Notes: generated by a model from the sequence alone, not told the origin. A stretch of 64,000 bases of DNA from Neovahlkampfia damariscottae (GCA_016618085.1 JABLTG010000002.1:327070-391069), one strand, 5' to 3'; counted from the first letter of the stretch, positions 43,801 through 56,085 are shown. Numbers and translations are program-made.

Positions 43801-46800
43801 AATCGTACAAACAGTTTAACAGTAAATTCCGCCTTTCCAACGGCTCTTGATTATGGTTCAGATGTTAATTTCACTTGTAAATATGGTCCAAATGAAACAA
43901 GATATGTCTTCACTTCTTTTGCAACAGTTGATTCAAATGGAAGATTTTTTTGTTCTGTTCAATCAAATGAAGTTGGTCTTTTTTTCATCAGTTTGTGGAT
44001 GAAAGCCAAATCAATAGACAAAAAAATTTCTTCCAAAGATGAAAATTTGTTCTTTTTGACTGCTGATTTCTTCACTCCTTCTTACGGATTTGCAACAGGA
44101 AATGAAAAAAGAACAATATTTAGTTATGATAGAATTGAATCAAATGTTACATTTTCAAACGAAAATTTAAGGAATAGATATAATTTCACATGTACAAAAT
44201 ATGCAATTAGTCAAACTTTGGATTGTATCACTCCAGTTTTACCTTCAATCGATTTTCCTGTTTATTCATCTCATCCAATGATTTACACAAAAATAGATAA
44301 GGTATTGTCCATGTCCTGGATTGTTTATGAAAGAAGAGAAATTTCATCATTTTATCCAGAAGTTGCTCCTGCAAGCTCATCTGATTTTGAAATATCCATT
44401 TTCTTAGATCAACAAATGACCATATTTGAAGGATCATTATATTTGGTTGTTGCTCCAAAATCAAATGAAGATGAGCGATATAATCTTGGAAAATTAAACA
44501 ATACTGTAAACGCATCAACTATCATCTCAAAATTACCTGGAGGCACATATCCAATTGAATTGTTTTACTTTAATCCAAATTCTTTTGAGTTTAGATCCAT
44601 GTTTTCAATTTCATCACAGAAGAACATTACATTCTTGACAAAATCAACAATTAAATTTATTTCAGGTCAAAACATTCTATACCTTGATACAAAATCAAAT
44701 GTGACAATAAAATTACTGGAAAAAGTGAATATGTTAGATTTTCATCGTTCAAAGGTAACTTGTCGCTTAGGAGATACATTTCTTGAAACTTATTATAACT
44801 CTACCAATCCAGATGAATATGTTTGTTCAATAACATCTTCAGTTGAAAAAATAGATTCAATCAAACTGTATTACAAAGATGAAAAAGCTTTAAATGGATC
44901 AATTGACATTTCAAAGAATGATTTGGATATAATATTTGTAAAAGTTGAAAATGTTACCTCTGTTGCACCATTCGCATCCATACAATCATCACAAGAAGTA
45001 TTCATCAACTCAACATTGAATCCAATAATATATGGATCTAAAGTTTCATATGCATGTTCGTTTAATAATTCAGTTTTTGTTGGATTTATTGAAGGGAATT
45101 ATGTAAAATGCACAATTTCAACAAGTTCAAATGTTGCTTTTTCTGAGCCTGTCAAATTGATTATCAAATCAGTTGAAACAGGTATCTGGTTATTTTTGAC
45201 AAATAATAGAGACGAAAATACATTATTGTATTTTTTGAAACCTTTGAATTCAAAATCTATCTATCCTTTCTTGCAAACACATAAAATTTCTGGAAATGGG
45301 TTTTTATCAGATACAATCACAATAGAAGTAGAATCACCTTTGATTTTGATTAAAGAAGTATATTGTAGATATGTGGATACTAATGGACATCAAAGACTGT
45401 CAAAAGCAAATTACAAAGAAGGAAACTCAAGCAAAATAATTTGTTCTATCGATAATTATGTATTTCAACAAGTGGTTCAAGATATACAAGTTAATTTGTG
45501 GTTAAATGCCACTCTTGGGTCTTCATTTGATATAACAAGTTTTTCTCAAACTTACTTGTTTGTGAGAGAACCACTACAGTGGGAATCACTAAAAGTTTTC
45601 AATCAAAATTCAACTGATTCACATGTGATCAATTACACTAGAAAAGGAAACTTTATTTATTCAGTTGAAATGACTCCAAGTATTGGAACTGTAAACAAAT
45701 CACTTTTAAATTGTGATTTTACAAAGAGTAAACCGTCTTGTAACTTTACAGAGTCAAATATCAATTCAATATTGTATAATCCAAGTATATTGAACATTAC
45801 ATTTTTTGTTAAAGATTCTTCATTAAATATTGCTGCACCTGTGCTCGTTAATCCTGTTACTTACTATTCAAATGTTGATATTCAACATTTGAAACCATAT
45901 GTAATATCATTTCATGAACATCAATTTCATCCAGCAAGAATCATTTCAAATGTCTATACAAAATTGAACTCAAGAGATTTTTCTTTTAAATGCAAAATCA
46001 CATCAAATAATATGTCAGTTACATCTGAAACTTCTTTCGATTTGAAGTCTTTTGAATATCAGAATGGATTGGATAAAGAATCACATTTTACTTGTTCATT
46101 CAATACTTTTGGTACATCCGAAACATTTGATATTCAACTGTTATTTGAGTCGGCTCAAGGAGATATTATTTTGACAAAAAAACCTGCAAAGATTAATGGA
46201 GTTAAAACAAAACCACCATTTTCACCGATTGTTGGATCAATATCAGGAGATTTTCAGATTGGGCCACTGTTTTTGTATTCACATCCAACTTCAGGTTATT
46301 CAAATTATACTTTAGCATTTAAATTAAGCACTTATGTTGGTTATGTCGATATTCCTTGCTCTGGAAGTGATCTATCTGGATGTACGTTTCCTTCTCTGAA
46401 GAATATGTACACAGATTTGATAAAACCAAAAAAACTGAAACTTTTTATGTTTCTTGATTCTGTTCAAGCGATTTCATTCAATCCTTATGTCACATTGTTT
46501 CCTGAAATAAAAGTGAAACAAATTTTACCATCGAAATTTATTTCAGCTAAAAAATCGAATGAAATTGGTGAACCTTTGAAATTCATTTTTGATTCTGAAT
46601 TCAAATACTTTGGAGAAGATATAAAATCACATTATTATTTGGGAACAAGTGAAGTTCCAGGAAAATGCACCATTGAAAGTTCAAAAATATTAACTTGTTC
46701 AGCACCATCATTTGATGAACCAGGAGAAGCAAGAATAAGTTTTTCCACAGGCCCAAATTCAAATGTCTATTACCTGAATTCAACATTGACCATTTTTGAT

Positions 46801-49800
46801 GACAGTATCATTTCTGCCCTGGACACATCAAATTCAATTTTGAACTTTGAAAGAAATACCTCTTTAACAATTTTGGGTGTCAATTTCTTGAATTCTGATA
46901 TCAAACTTAGATTTTATGATAACTATATTGATAAAATTGTTGATGGAAAATTTGTTGATGATAAAACTATTAAAGTGACAGTCACACCATTTTATGATAA
47001 ACATATTGTTCTTCCAAGAAAATTAGCTTTGAGTATCTCATTTGATTCTGGATCAAGTTATATTTCAACTACATTAAGTTTTACAATTCCCAAATTTTCA
47101 GATTTTTCATTCAAACCGAACTTCATTGTAAAAGGAAATCACTCAAATGGAATTTCACTTTTGGGATTGGAAAATGTAAAATTTTCCGACACATTAAGTT
47201 TAAGATTATTAAAGAAGAATTCAAATGAATTCCTGAGTTTGAATTGTGATCGTCCAGTTACCAAATGCAATACTTCATCAATTCCAACAGTTACCGGAGA
47301 TTATGATCTCAAAGTTGGTTACATTGATGAAATTGGTATTTGGAAGGATTATTTCTTGATATCCAATGATGTTATGACTGTCTATGGTAAATTCAATTTT
47401 TCATACACTCACTTTTGTAGAATATATTCCTCCAATAAGTTTTCTTCCTCAAATTTTCATTTGCAAAGACACAAAGAATCCAATTTTGATCAAAGGGAAT
47501 TTTACCGGATTTAAATCTGTTTTATTCAAATATGAAATGCAACAAAATGTTTTATTTGCGGTTCAAACTCAAGACACTTTAGTTTATGGAGACATATCAC
47601 AAAATGAATTGAAATCCAAAGTTCCACCTAACAATGCATCAAGTACAGCCATTTCCATATCGTTCAATGATGGACTAAGTTTTCATTTTATCACGGAACT
47701 ACCTATTCTTTCAACTTATATTTTAGATTCTGTTTCACCTAATACATTTGAACAAAATGTCTTTTTGATTTATGAAGCAAGAGAAGCATTATTGAAAGGA
47801 AAAGGATTTGTTTCCAATGGAAAAATGAAACTAAAATTTCAAAATCCAACAGCAGAGCATGATATTACAGACGTTTCAGAAGTCAAATTTGTTTCATCAA
47901 CTGATGTGACATTTACTGTACCTCCGATTTCATTTTTCAATTTTACATATCCTCTACGTTTTCCATTTACTTTCAACCTCGGTTTAAGTTTTAATGACGG
48001 ATTTGATTTTGAATTTATTCCTTTTGTTTATGTTGATGCATGTAAGATTTGATAATTTCTGGTTAACCTTTTTTTAGATCCACAAGCTGATTTTATTGGC
48101 ATTAATCCGATAATTAGTTCAAGAAGAGAGTTTAATATCTCGTTGTATGTTTACAATCCACAATTGGTCCATTTATGTTCATGGTATCTTCCTTCAAATA
48201 TTTCTATTGGAAATGAAATATATGAAACTTATCCTGAGTACTCAAACTTGACAAAATCAATGAGTTGTCATGTGCCAAAGTTTTTATCAAAATATGATGA
48301 AGTTGTTATTAGTGTTAAAAATGCTCAATTAGAATTGAATGTTAAAACATACACACTCATGTTTTATGGTAAATAGAAAAATTTCTAATTTTTATAGATT
48401 CACCAACTCTTCTGTCAATCATTCCAGACAGATCACCATCTTTTGGTGGTGTAGCTACGACTATCACAGCCACCAACTTCTTGGAACCAGCTTTGAACTC
48501 TGCAGTCACAAAGATTTATTGTAAATATGGAGATATTGCTTGTGTTGAAGTAAGATCAATATTTTTCTAACAATACATAGAACTGTAAATTTGGAAACAA
48601 TATGACAATAATATGCCCTGTCCAATCACATCCACCTGGAAAAGCTAATTTTTCGATTTCTTATAATCAAATTGATTGGCATTACTTGGATGCATACAGT
48701 TTTACATTTGAAACTTGTGATGTTGGGTATACTGCAGAAAGTTATAAACAGCCATGTAAATTGTGTCCTCCTGGAACATACAAACCAACAAGAGGTTTAT
48801 ATGATTGTATAAAATGTGAAGTTGGAACATACACAGAATTTGCTGGAGCCTCTATTTGTGAAAAATGTCCTACAAATACCACAAGTGATATTGTTGGTTC
48901 TTCAAGTAATATCAATTGCGTTTGTGCGCCGGGATACTATGTTAATCCAGAAACACAATATTATGCAAATGGAGATCGGAGATGCACCACTTGTCCAAGT
49001 GGAGCTTTGTGTCCAGGTAGCAATACAACAAAACCGATTGCTGAATATGGATATTGGTATTCTAAATCAGATTATCATAATTTCTACAAATGTAATCCTG
49101 AATCCTCATGTGGAGGAGTTGGTCCTGAGAATTGTACAGCTGGTTATACCGGAATTAGATGTGGAAATTGTCAAAATCGACATTACAAATTTCAAAAGAG
49201 ATGTGTTCAATGTGAAGCACCTCAATGGACTTGGATTCGTTTGTTTGGAATAGTTGTCGCTTTTTCAGTTGTAACTATAATGTTCTTTGCTTTGTCATCA
49301 ATTAAAGTTCATCATATTGCATCCATTGCTATTGCTGTTTCATTTTGGCAAGTTATTTCAATGTTCGCAAGATTTGATATTGACTGGCCAACATTGATTG
49401 GTGGAACATTGACTGCTTCATCAGCAACTAACTTCAACACTGATTTTCTCAGTCCTAATTGTGTATTTCCAGGAATGAGATACACAACATTATGGATCAT
49501 TCAAATGTTAGTTCCTGTAGGATTTATTGTCTCATTTACAATCCTTTATATTGGATTGGTTATCAGATCATTCATTGCAGGAACAGTTGGAAAATATCTA
49601 TTCAGGAGGATTTTAAAATGTAGATATATTCACCCTCGAAACAAAGAATATTTGGAAGTCAAATCAAAATTGAAAAGATTTATTAGGGACCTTCGTTTTC
49701 ACATCACTAATACAGCAATTTTTGGAATCAATTTTGTAATATGGGCATTATCTCAATCTTCAACTCGTCGTGATTTATTGAAAATTTTCAATGCAATAGT

Positions 49801-51660
49801 CAATGCTCTATTGTCACTTTTAAGTTTTTCTTTCATTTACATCATGACAACAGCATCTGAGATTTTTGTTTGTACAACTCAACCAAATGGTGTTTTGACT
49901 TTAGATGCCTCACCTGATATAATTTGTATGCAAGGAGAATGGTGGATTATGTTTCCAATCACAATGATTTGTTACATTGGATTTGGAGGAGGAGCTTTTC
50001 TTTACTTTTTAGTATTGATTCTTAAATTCAGAGATTGGGAGAAAAACACAAATTTCATTGAAAGAAATAAGTTTATTTTAACAAGATTTAGAAAGAAATT
50101 CTTTTATTGGGAGGCAGTAGATACAATCAGAAAGACTATTATTTCAGTAATTTATATTTTCTTGGATGAAATGTTAGTTATTGTTGTGGGTATTGTTGTT
50201 CTTTATATAGGATTATTGATGCAAATTCATTTTGTTCCTTACAAAAGAAAGTTTCACAATATCATGGAGTACTTCATTTTAGTTGTCTCTTTGGCCACTT
50301 TATTCTTTGGTCTATTGTTCTTTGTGAATAGTTTTCCAAGTCGAGAAATTGAATTGATGTCAGAATGGATAGCTTTTTTGGTAATTATCATTAGTACATG
50401 TATTGTAGGAGTGATGATTGCATGGGATGCTTATACGAGAAGAGTAAATTATTTGCTATTTTTTAACTAATTCCTTAGAAAAATGATAAGAAAAGAATAA
50501 AAAATCAATTCAGGAAATTGATAAAACTACATGAAAAAGATGAAGCAATGAGATCTATCATTGTTGGATTACATGATTTAGAAGAAGATGATGATCTATT
50601 CAACGTTAAAAATGTTCCTTGGGATGTAGAATATTCATATCTTCCATTTGAATATAAAACTGATTCAGCGTCACCAGAAGAAGAATTTAACAACATCAAT
50701 GATATTTTTGAGAATTTATTTTCTTGGAAAAGATTCAACAGAAAAATATATTTGATTAAAAGAAAAGGAAAAAGAACAACAAAAGTTATTCAAAAAATGT
50801 CACACAGAAAAGATGAAATTAACATTAAAAAACAAGAAACATTCCAAAAAACGTTGAAAAAAGTTAAAAAGAAAACGATTTTCCAAAATTTAGATGAGAA
50901 GAAACTTGAAAAAGAATTGGATAGATATGAAAGAGATAAAATTGAAATTGAAGAAGAAAAAAGACAACTTGAACTTAAGAGAAAAAAGAAACCAAAGAAA
51001 CCTATGAAACCTATAAAACCGTTACATTCCAGAAAATATGAAGATACAGACAATGAAATTACAAACAAAAACAAAAGATCACAAAACAATTTTGGAACTT
51101 CATTTAGAATTTCAAGAAGAAATGATGGATCAATAATCAAAAGTCCAATTGGTTCTAATGCTGGTACTCCAACCATTCAGATATTATCTTCACCAAGATA
51201 TAATTATCCAATGGCCCAATCAGAAGTTTCTTTCAATGATGATCTTTTGTCATCACCAAAGAGGAGAAATTTAGATGATAAACTGAGAAATTTCATGTCA
51301 GATGATGATTTAGAAACAGATGATGAATTTATTCTTTCACCAAAATCACCAAAAAGTATTGACAAAAGTTGGTCGTGTCATTATGATTCTACATCAGGAT
51401 TTCCTTATTATTACAATGCAATCACTCATGAAAGTACTTGGGAAAAACCTCAAGCGATTATTGATTTCGAATCAAGATCTTCTTTACTCTCATCACCAAC
51501 TTCAAGTAATAATGGTACTCCTGTGTTGCTTGAACGTCTGGTTAATAAAAGAAGAACAGAAACATCCCCAATCTCAAAAGTTACGGAAGAAAATTTTTCA
51601 TTGGCTCTGTCAAAGCATTTAAAGAGGAGTAGTTCCAAAAAAAATGAAGAAATTCAATAA
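34894..51660 (+). CDS. Giant EGF-array membrane protein with cytoplasmic WW domain
   Basis: Twelve exons; the eleven introns are 28-37 nt each (35107-35134, 35246-35282, 35462-35493, 35757-35792, 41829-41859, 42187-42217, 47387-47420, 48042-48077, 48369-48397, 48550-48580, 50444-50478). Their removal leaves exactly 5,469 codons. Order: signal peptide MKILLSLWLLLYFSCEILSA; two DUF1349/lectin-like domains; 22 EGF repeats; a small LRR-like patch; about 3,000 residues of Asn-rich beta-sandwich-like modules with paired Cys; a TIG domain (PTLLSIIPDRSPSFGG); a GCC2/GCC3 Cys-rich stalk; about eight helices; and a basic coiled-coil tail with SP motifs and a WW domain. I chose the ATG at 34894, 35 nt after CCAAT at 34854-34858, because it opens the signal peptide. 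The last intron joins helices and tail in frame. A cell-surface adhesion or sensing role is inferred. Confidence 0.82.
36403..38884 (+). repeat. Array of 22 EGF-like repeats
   Basis: Each repeat is about 38 residues with six Cys in the order C-(x6-9)-C-(x4-6)-C-x-x-P-x-x-C-x-C-(x8)-C, for example VCSGHGTCSSPDTCVCDSGW. Most begin with CYGI/CFGI-S-N. Calcium-binding D-x-D/N residues are mostly absent. Repeats 1, 14, 16 and 17 are shorter. DNA identity between units is only moderate, so the array is old. Confidence 0.9.
38930..39345 (+). other. LRR-like patch
   Basis: About four leucine-rich units: SIKIENSGLKNNLQSMKNFG, ELKNLNLRSNLVGSG, KIESLNLGFNDLTNIALF, SFKSINLDGNGLCGIIPSSW. Preceded by a Cys pair (VKCYCDSNS), as in plant-type LRR caps. 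Confidence 0.6.
39450..48380 (+). other. Tandem beta-sandwich-like modules
   Basis: Divergent modules of roughly 130-160 residues repeat through this span. The recognisable unit is an S-x-N-x-L-x-x-x-F strand, then a P-containing turn, then paired Cys and an N-glycosylation-rich strand, for example SSNSLDIIFARISQITGIEP, SKNDLDIIFVKVENVTSVAP and VTRNALTYVFFKEP. I do not recognise the family beyond similarity to Ig/IPT folds. Confidence 0.5.
48713..49215 (+). other. Cys-rich GCC2/GCC3 (ephrin-receptor-like) stalk
   Basis: CKLCPPGTYKPTRGLYDCIK, CEVGTYTEFAGASICEKCPT and CVCAPGYYVNPE are canonical GCC2/GCC3 repeats. They are followed by CTTCPSGALCPGSNTT and CTAGYTGIRCGNCQNRHYKF just before the first helix. 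Confidence 0.8.
49218..50443 (+). other. Multi-helix membrane domain of the giant protein
   Basis: About eight hydrophobic helices, including IRLFGIVVAFSVVTIMFFAL, TLWIIQMLVPVGFIVSFTIL, MFPITMICYIGFGGGAFLYF, MLVIVVGIVVLYIGLLM and IAFLVIIISTCIVGVMIAW. A PYKRKFHNIMEYF loop precedes the last two. It is not a typical GPCR or TRP signature. Confidence 0.7.
51370..51450 (+). other. WW domain in the cytoplasmic tail
   Basis: W-x22-W-x2-P: first Trp at 51370, the aromatic triplet GFPYYYNAITHEST in the middle, second Trp at 51439 and Pro at 51448. All residues of a functional WW fold are present. Several SP dipeptides (LSSPK, LSPKSPK, TSPIS) lie on both sides and could be its own ligands. Confidence 0.88.
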
Positions 51661-51808
51661 AACTTTAATTTGTTTTTTTCTCATGTTTTTCTTAATACAC
51701 TCCCAAATTGAGTTACCCATCAACTCATTTTCATTTGCAGTTCAATTTTAATGTTGAACTATCTAGATGTAATATAATTGGTCAACAGTTTAGTTTTTGA
51801 AAAACAAC

Positions 51809-52435
51809 ATGCAAACACAAAACCTACACAACAAACCTAATCTCAGAACTAAAGGAAAAAGAAGAGGAATCAGAACAGGAAACACGATAAAATTTGATAT
51901 TGTATCCTTCAATGAATCAAAGAATCATCAATTTACCTTTGATATTCACCAAACCAATGAAAACTTGAATTCCAAGAGAATTATCAAACATTATTCCTAC
52001 ACACCTTCTTTACCTCAATCATTAGATAAAGATAAAAGATGGGAAAAACTTGAAGAACTCAAAAAAAATCCGGAATACCTGGTGGTAGAATATCCAAGTT
52101 TCCACCGCACCAAAACAACAAAATGGGAAAACAAATACAAATTCAAACAACATGAAACCAAAAATGAAAATAAGTTTATTGTTGTGAAAAATCGAAAAGG
52201 AAGAAGTATTAAAAAAATTGAAAATAAAAAACTGACGGAAGAGAAGAAGACATTTTCAGACGCTAAATTTGTCATTGAAATCCAAAGACCAACAAAAAAA
52301 GGAATCGATCCTGTTTTCAGAAGAGATACTGCTGAATATTTATCAGATTATGAAGATTATTGCCCATCAGGTTTTGAAAAAAATCACAGAAAAAAAAAAA
52401 GAACAAAAAGAAAAAAAGAATGTACAATAGAATAA
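51809..52435 (+). CDS. Basic hypothetical protein, 208 aa
   Basis: Single exon from the ATG at 51809, 27 nt after ATTGGTCA (51777). The protein is Lys/Arg/Asn-rich with no helix or signal peptide. It begins with a basic segment (LRTKGKRRGIRTGNTIKFD) and ends with RDTAEYLSDYEDYCPSGF followed by a Lys/Arg run that could be a nuclear signal. Not recognised. The RRGIRTGNTIKFDIVSFNES region could be an SH3/Tudor-like beta strand pair, but this is a guess. It follows the giant gene in the same direction with 148 bp between. Confidence 0.6.
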   Translation: MQTQNLHNKPNLRTKGKRRGIRTGNTIKFDIVSFNESKNHQFTFDIHQTNENLNSKRIIKHYSYTPSLPQSLDKDKRWEKLEELKKNPEYLVVEYPSFHRTKTTKWENKYKFKQHETKNENKFIVVKNRKGRSIKKIENKKLTEEKKTFSDAKFVIEIQRPTKKGIDPVFRRDTAEYLSDYEDYCPSGFEKNHRKKKRTKRKKECTIE

Positions 52436-52483
52436 ATATTTTTCAAAATAATGAAATTTATTATTGAAGAGAGGGTTTCATTT

Positions 52484-54667
52484 TCATTTGACAACTTTGA
52501 AATCATTTGAATGAGCATGTTGTTTTCTTTTTTTATTCATTCCAAAATAATTGATTCTATAAGTTCCAGGAGATGTATCAGATGTAATTTTCCATGTTAC
52601 AGTGATGATGTATTTTCCTTTTTTCTTCGTTTCATAAATAGTTGTTTCAATATGAGAATCTGTTTTGATCATTTTCCAATGTCCAAATCCAACTTGTCTT
52701 TCCACATTCATCAAAGTTGAAAAATGTTTAAAACCAGATTTTAATTTGTTTCCATGAAATTTAACTTTCACAGTTTCTCCAATAGTATAAGTTTTTTTTG
52801 GTTTTTGTTTCATTGTACCAAATTTTCTTCCCTTTTTTCTAAAGATTTTGAAAAGTTTCTTGAATGTTTTTCCAATTTTTCTGAATTTTTTCAAACCTGT
52901 GTGGACAGAGAATTTACGAAGATTTTTTGTTTCTTTTTGTAATTGATATGTTTTGACTTTTGGTTTTCTATTGTGTGCCATTGAATGAATTAAACTATCG
53001 AATTCTTGATGATATGCGTTTAATTGATATTGTCCAAAAAGAGTGGAAGCTCCTTCATATCTGAAATTGGTGAATTCTTCTGGTGTTGTTGTGTAATGAG
53101 TATATCCATTAGCAACAGTATTTATAATAACTTTCCCATTTCTTCCAATAATTCTATTTTGAATCAATGTTTTTTTCAAACTATTTGACAATCTTCTTGC
53201 AGCCATTGTTGTCAATTCAGTGGAAACAGAAAATATAACAATTTGACCAATTTTGAATATTTGCAATGGTGAATATTTAGGAATCCATCTGTAAGGTTTT
53301 TTCAAGTTCAAATTTAAAACAGCCTTCTTTGGTCTTTGACATTTCTTTTGTGATTTTTTTGGTTTTGAAACTAATGATGTGAAGAGTTTAATGAAAACAG
53401 GAACTTTTTGTTTTCCTTGAATTACATTCATTCCAGAAACACCATCAGATGTACCTCCAAAAAATGAAGGACCCATTGCAGGAACACATAATTTTCCGCT
53501 TCTTCGACGTAGCATATATTTTCTTCTAATTTTTACTGATGACAATTTGACGAAATTATGAGCAAAATCGATTGGACCTGTTACTTCAATAGATGCAGAA
53601 TTGAATAATTCAAGAGCTTTCTTGTATTGTTTTCCACCAATAATTCTGAGATTTTTCATTCTATCATCTGTAGGTCCTTTTCCAAGACATTTGACAGCAT
53701 TTCCATTGCAATGACCAGTGAAATCACATCTTTTACCATTTGGACAAAAAGCACCTCTTGTATTTGCAGAAGCATCTCCTGAAGGAGCTTCAGGAAAAGA
53801 AGCAATAAATTTGTTATGTCCAGGTTGATATCCATGATATAATTTTGAATTTATATTTTTTTCAAACATATAAGAAGCATATCCTTTGTTATCTCCTGAA
53901 ATCAATTTATTTGAAGATGATAATGATGTTGGATGAACTGAAAACCAAGCAATGACACCCAAAGGTTTGTTTTTTGAATCGACGAATTTCAAGATTCTCA
54001 TTGTCTTATCAGTGTTTCCATCTCTATATTTTCTTCTTTCAGAGCGTGGATTTTTCAAGTAAGAACCTGGAGAACGACTAATATTTTGTTGTTTAGAAGA
54101 ATAAGGAAGTTACTTGATATTTGCTTTATACAATTTTCCTTCGTTGTAATAAATCTTTCCTTGAACCATGTTGTTATGTGCTTCAACTATTGAATTCACA
54201 ACACCTTTAACGATAATGTTATAACTGACTGAAGAAAAACCGAAGGTAGCAATGTTGTACAAAGCACCAAAGGAGTATCCACCTGGCCCAGAGTGTTGAT
54301 GTGTAGAACTTAAACATAAGTTTTCATAGCTATATAAGTTTCCATATTTCTTTCTTAGTTCATTGATGACTCCTTCTTTGACAGATTCTTGAGCTGACCA
54401 TAAATCTGTGTTGACATAAATCATCCTTTTGTTTGCTTGTTCGACAATATAAGCTCTCGAAAATAATCTAAAATAAATTCCTTTGCCAATTTGTTTGTCA
54501 GAAGCATATCCATAGAAGCCAATTCTTGAAAATAAGGTTAGAAGATGAGATGAAGAGGATTACCCCGTCGGTCCTGTGATATCTGAGATACCAACACCGA
54601 TTTTGTAAGCTTCTGTATTTAAAACTAGTAAAACGACGAGAAGTGATGCGAGGACTTTCGAAAGCAT
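52484..54667 (-). CDS. Neutral ceramidase
   Basis: Hydrolyses ceramide to sphingosine and fatty acid in the secretory path or at the cell surface. Introns of 39 and 36 nt give 702 aa. The N-terminal hydrophobic run MLSKVLASLLVVLLVLNTEA is a signal peptide. It is followed by YKIGVGISDITGPTGIGFYG, YVNTDLWSAQESVKEGVI, LSSTHQHSGPGGYS (zinc His), NRSPGSYLKNP, WFSVHPTSLSSSNKLISGDN (zinc His) and SGDASANTRGAFC (catalytic Ser region, GDxSxN). The C-terminal Ig-like domain is complete, ending TWKITSDTSPGTYRINYFG. A basic segment near residue 570 (KTFKKLFKIFRKKGRKFG) is an insertion relative to animal enzymes. ATTGG lies at 54702-54706. Confidence 0.93.
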
Positions 54668-54783
54668 ACGTTGAAAAAACGAATTGAAAAAGAATGAATT
54701 GATTGGCCCAATTTAAAACCCAACAACCAATGAAATCAAATTGAAGGTCTTCTAAAAATGGACATTTCGTCAGAAAATGATAT

Positions 54784-56085
54784 TTATTTTTTTTTCTTAT
54801 TCATGACGCAAGGACAAATCTGATCGTATGGTTCATGTTTATACATTGTTTTGCACTTTAAAGTCTCTGGTTTATCTACTAAATAATTCGCTACTTGCTT
54901 CACTCTTCTTTCAGGCATTCGAATATTTCCACCAATATCATAAAGTGTAATCAATGGAAAAAAATGGGAAACTATCAATTTTGAATTCGCAAAAGCGAAT
55001 AAGTTATCATGACATTTCCCATTTTGTTGACGACAAAAGGTTTCACATGTGATGTTTTGATATTTCTTTGGTATTATTTTCACTTGTAATTCATTCATTA
55101 ATTTTAATTTCATTTCTAAATCACCTGGAAATGACATTTTATTTTCAAAATTCAACATATAAGGAATCTGTAATTTAGTATCACCACAAGGTGAAAGTGG
55201 AAAAGCACCACAAAAATCATCATCATAATGATCAATTCTGTCAAGAAAATATGTTCTTATTAATGACATACACGGAATACTCCTATGACCACCATTATCC
55301 ACCAGAGACTCACTCCCAATATGAACAAACATATTATATCGATAAGTATGAGATGTAACATCTCTTTTATAATTTGGATATTGATTTTTCCATAAAAATA
55401 TCAAATAAGAATCATGTGGATATTGAGGCTTTGTTTCAATCAATTCAGTCAAGCCTCTGATAATTTCAGGTATACCATCACATGGTATGATTAATCCATT
55501 CAATCCAATTGATGTCCTTATAGTCCTCCATTTATTAAAGTACTTATTCGCCCAAGCATAAACAAACATCCAATGATTGATCGAATTTTCACACATCTCA
55601 AAATCATCCTCCATTAAAATGAACATTTTTTGATTATTGGCAGAACACATACCCTTCCACATTTTCATCATTTCCAAAATTTGTGTTGTATGTCTTGTTT
55701 TTGAGTTCTTAATTTCCTTTTTTGGTTTCTTCAACAAATAGTAATTTGGATGATTATATTCTTCATAACCAAACAAAAAAGTGTGTATTTTTACATTTGG
55801 ATAAACCTTGAATGTTTTATGAATTGAGTCAATGGTTCTTTGTAAATATTTATAACCAACATTTTTTCTTTTTGCTGTTGGAATTATAAAATTAAAATTC
55901 AAGTTCAAAGGTTCATTAGTATTTTTTAATTCTTGTTTTTTTGGTTTTTTTGTTTCACAGATTGTTGGTTTAATTTGCGGACAAATTTTTTGAGGCTGTG
56001 GACGCTTGAAATAAAAGAATATCAGTGAAATTGCTGCAAGAAATAATAAAATTAGAAAAAATTGAAACAACTTCAACTGTCTCAT
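54784..56085 (-). CDS. Type II Golgi glycosyltransferase, possibly GT54 (MGAT4)-like
   Basis: Intronless, 433 aa. One N-terminal helix (FQFFLILLFLAAISLIFFYF), then a Lys/Pro stem and a lumenal catalytic-like domain. NFNFIIPTAKRKNVGYKYL resembles the GnT-IV start. MFILMEDDFEMCENSINHW carries the acidic metal-binding motif, and NMFVHIGSESLVDNGGH recalls the V-G-x-x-S-S motif of MGAT4. C-terminal cysteines (ITCETFCRQQNGKC, YDQICPCV) suggest disulfides. The ATG is 19 nt from the palindromic CCAATTGG at 56104-56111. Overall fold and metal motif are convincing for a glycosyltransferase; the GT54 assignment is tentative. Confidence 0.6.
   Translation of the reverse strand: MRQLKLFQFFLILLFLAAISLIFFYFKRPQPQKICPQIKPTICETKKPKKQELKNTNEPLNLNFNFIIPTAKRKNVGYKYLQRTIDSIHKTFKVYPNVKIHTFLFGYEEYNHPNYYLLKKPKKEIKNSKTRHTTQILEMMKMWKGMCSANNQKMFILMEDDFEMCENSINHWMFVYAWANKYFNKWRTIRTSIGLNGLIIPCDGIPEIIRGLTELIETKPQYPHDSYLIFLWKNQYPNYKRDVTSHTYRYNMFVHIGSESLVDNGGHRSIPCMSLIRTYFLDRIDHYDDDFCGAFPLSPCGDTKLQIPYMLNFENKMSFPGDLEMKLKLMNELQVKIIPKKYQNITCETFCRQQNGKCHDNLFAFANSKLIVSHFFPLITLYDIGGNIRMPERRVKQVANYLVDKPETLKCKTMYKHEPYDQICPCVMNKKKK

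Noticed and set aside
50470-50518. Stop of the receptor gene at 50470 and a separate gene starting near 50518
   Set aside because: A 35-nt GT-AG intron at 50444-50478 joins both parts in frame, the second part has no promoter of its own, and the total length is a whole number of codons.
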